Source: a bacterium UBP12_UBA5184 (GTDB lineage: Bacteria; Vulcanimicrobiota; Vulcanimicrobiia; Vulcanimicrobiales; Vulcanimicrobiaceae). Taken from it: DNA of 12,778 bases. Positions 12,762 through 12,778 of this stretch are shown one piece after another. The notes under the pieces were generated by a model. It was not told the origin of the DNA and searched no databases. It worked only from the letters and a program-made list of their open reading frames with translations. Where the stretch lies: positions 457 through 13,234 of the forward strand of contig DHWK01000036.1 in the NCBI GenBank assembly GCA_002413145.1, read 5' to 3'. Made by a program: the position numbers and the translations under genes. Positions within the stretch are counted from its first letter, which is position 1. Every line of letters starts with the position of its first letter.

Positions 12762-12778
12762 CTGTCTCTTATACACAT
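12762..12778. other. Tn5/Nextera transposase mosaic-end adapter remnant
   Basis: CTGTCTCTTATACACAT is the first 17 of the 19 bases of the Tn5 mosaic end used in Nextera libraries. It sits exactly at the window end and breaks the aspS reading frame. Read on the minus strand it yields the well-known MCIRD-type false start. It is unremoved adapter, not genome sequence. Confidence 0.97.

Noticed and set aside
12548..12778. Open minus-strand frame starting MCIRDRHRPVE
   Set aside because: Its start lies in the adapter and its frame is shifted relative to the real aspS C-terminus, which has clear family motifs.
1..12778. CRISPR arrays, insertion sequences, tRNA or rRNA genes, prophage genes
   Set aside because: I saw no repeat-spacer pattern, transposase, terminal inverted repeats of an element, or RNA gene signature. 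The Tn5 end is a library adapter.

Overview
The window is a visibly G+C-rich, densely packed bacterial contig end. Many neighbouring genes overlap by 1 to 4 bases and several use GTG starts. The substrate-binding proteins carry Sec or lipoprotein signal peptides, and a family-5 uracil-DNA glycosylase and a cobalt-type nitrile hydratase-like enzyme are present. This suits an uncultured free-living, high-GC heterotroph. A lineage such as Candidatus Eremiobacterota would fit, but the sequence alone does not prove it. The last 17 bases match the Tn5/Nextera mosaic end, so the right end is a library artefact and the source is probably a metagenome or draft assembly.

Minus-strand block, 1-2459. Read from 2459 downwards it holds rpiB (ribose-5-phosphate isomerase B) and then three coupled genes that together make one nitrile hydratase/thiocyanate hydrolase-type enzyme. 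The beta chain is split into an N-terminal half (1589-1933) and a C-terminal half (1296-1592). The metal-binding alpha chain (697-1299) carries a cobalt-type CTLCSC claw. After it come a four-helix membrane protein (231-683) and the start of another membrane protein that runs off the left edge (1-189). Gaps or overlaps between the first five genes are no more than about 13 bases, which suggests one transcript.

Plus-strand block, 2519-8497. Divergent from rpiB is a small TIM-barrel sugar-phosphate isomerase/epimerase-like protein with altered metal-ligand positions. A roughly 318-base non-coding stretch (3227-3544) follows, with several short hairpins. Next is a tightly coupled set: an enolase-superfamily epimerase/racemase, a DUF1611 P-loop protein and a peptide-binding lipoprotein. 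The first two match the DgcA/DgcN pair known for D-glutamate use through N-acetylation and racemisation; the third could bring in wall-derived peptides. A TrmL-type tRNA methyltransferase and a family-5 uracil-DNA glycosylase follow, overlapping by one base.

Plus-strand block, 8538-12590. This is a complete four-gene ABC importer of the UgpB-UgpC-UgpA-UgpE type, with a 4-base overlap at each junction. The binding protein keeps most of the residues known to hold glycerol-3-phosphate in E. coli UgpB, so glycerol-3-phosphate or a glycerophosphodiester is a reasonable substrate. A sugar remains possible.

Right end. The last 55 codons of aspS (aspartyl-tRNA synthetase) lie on the minus strand, convergent with the importer and separated by only 4 bases. 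The gene is cut by the adapter sequence.
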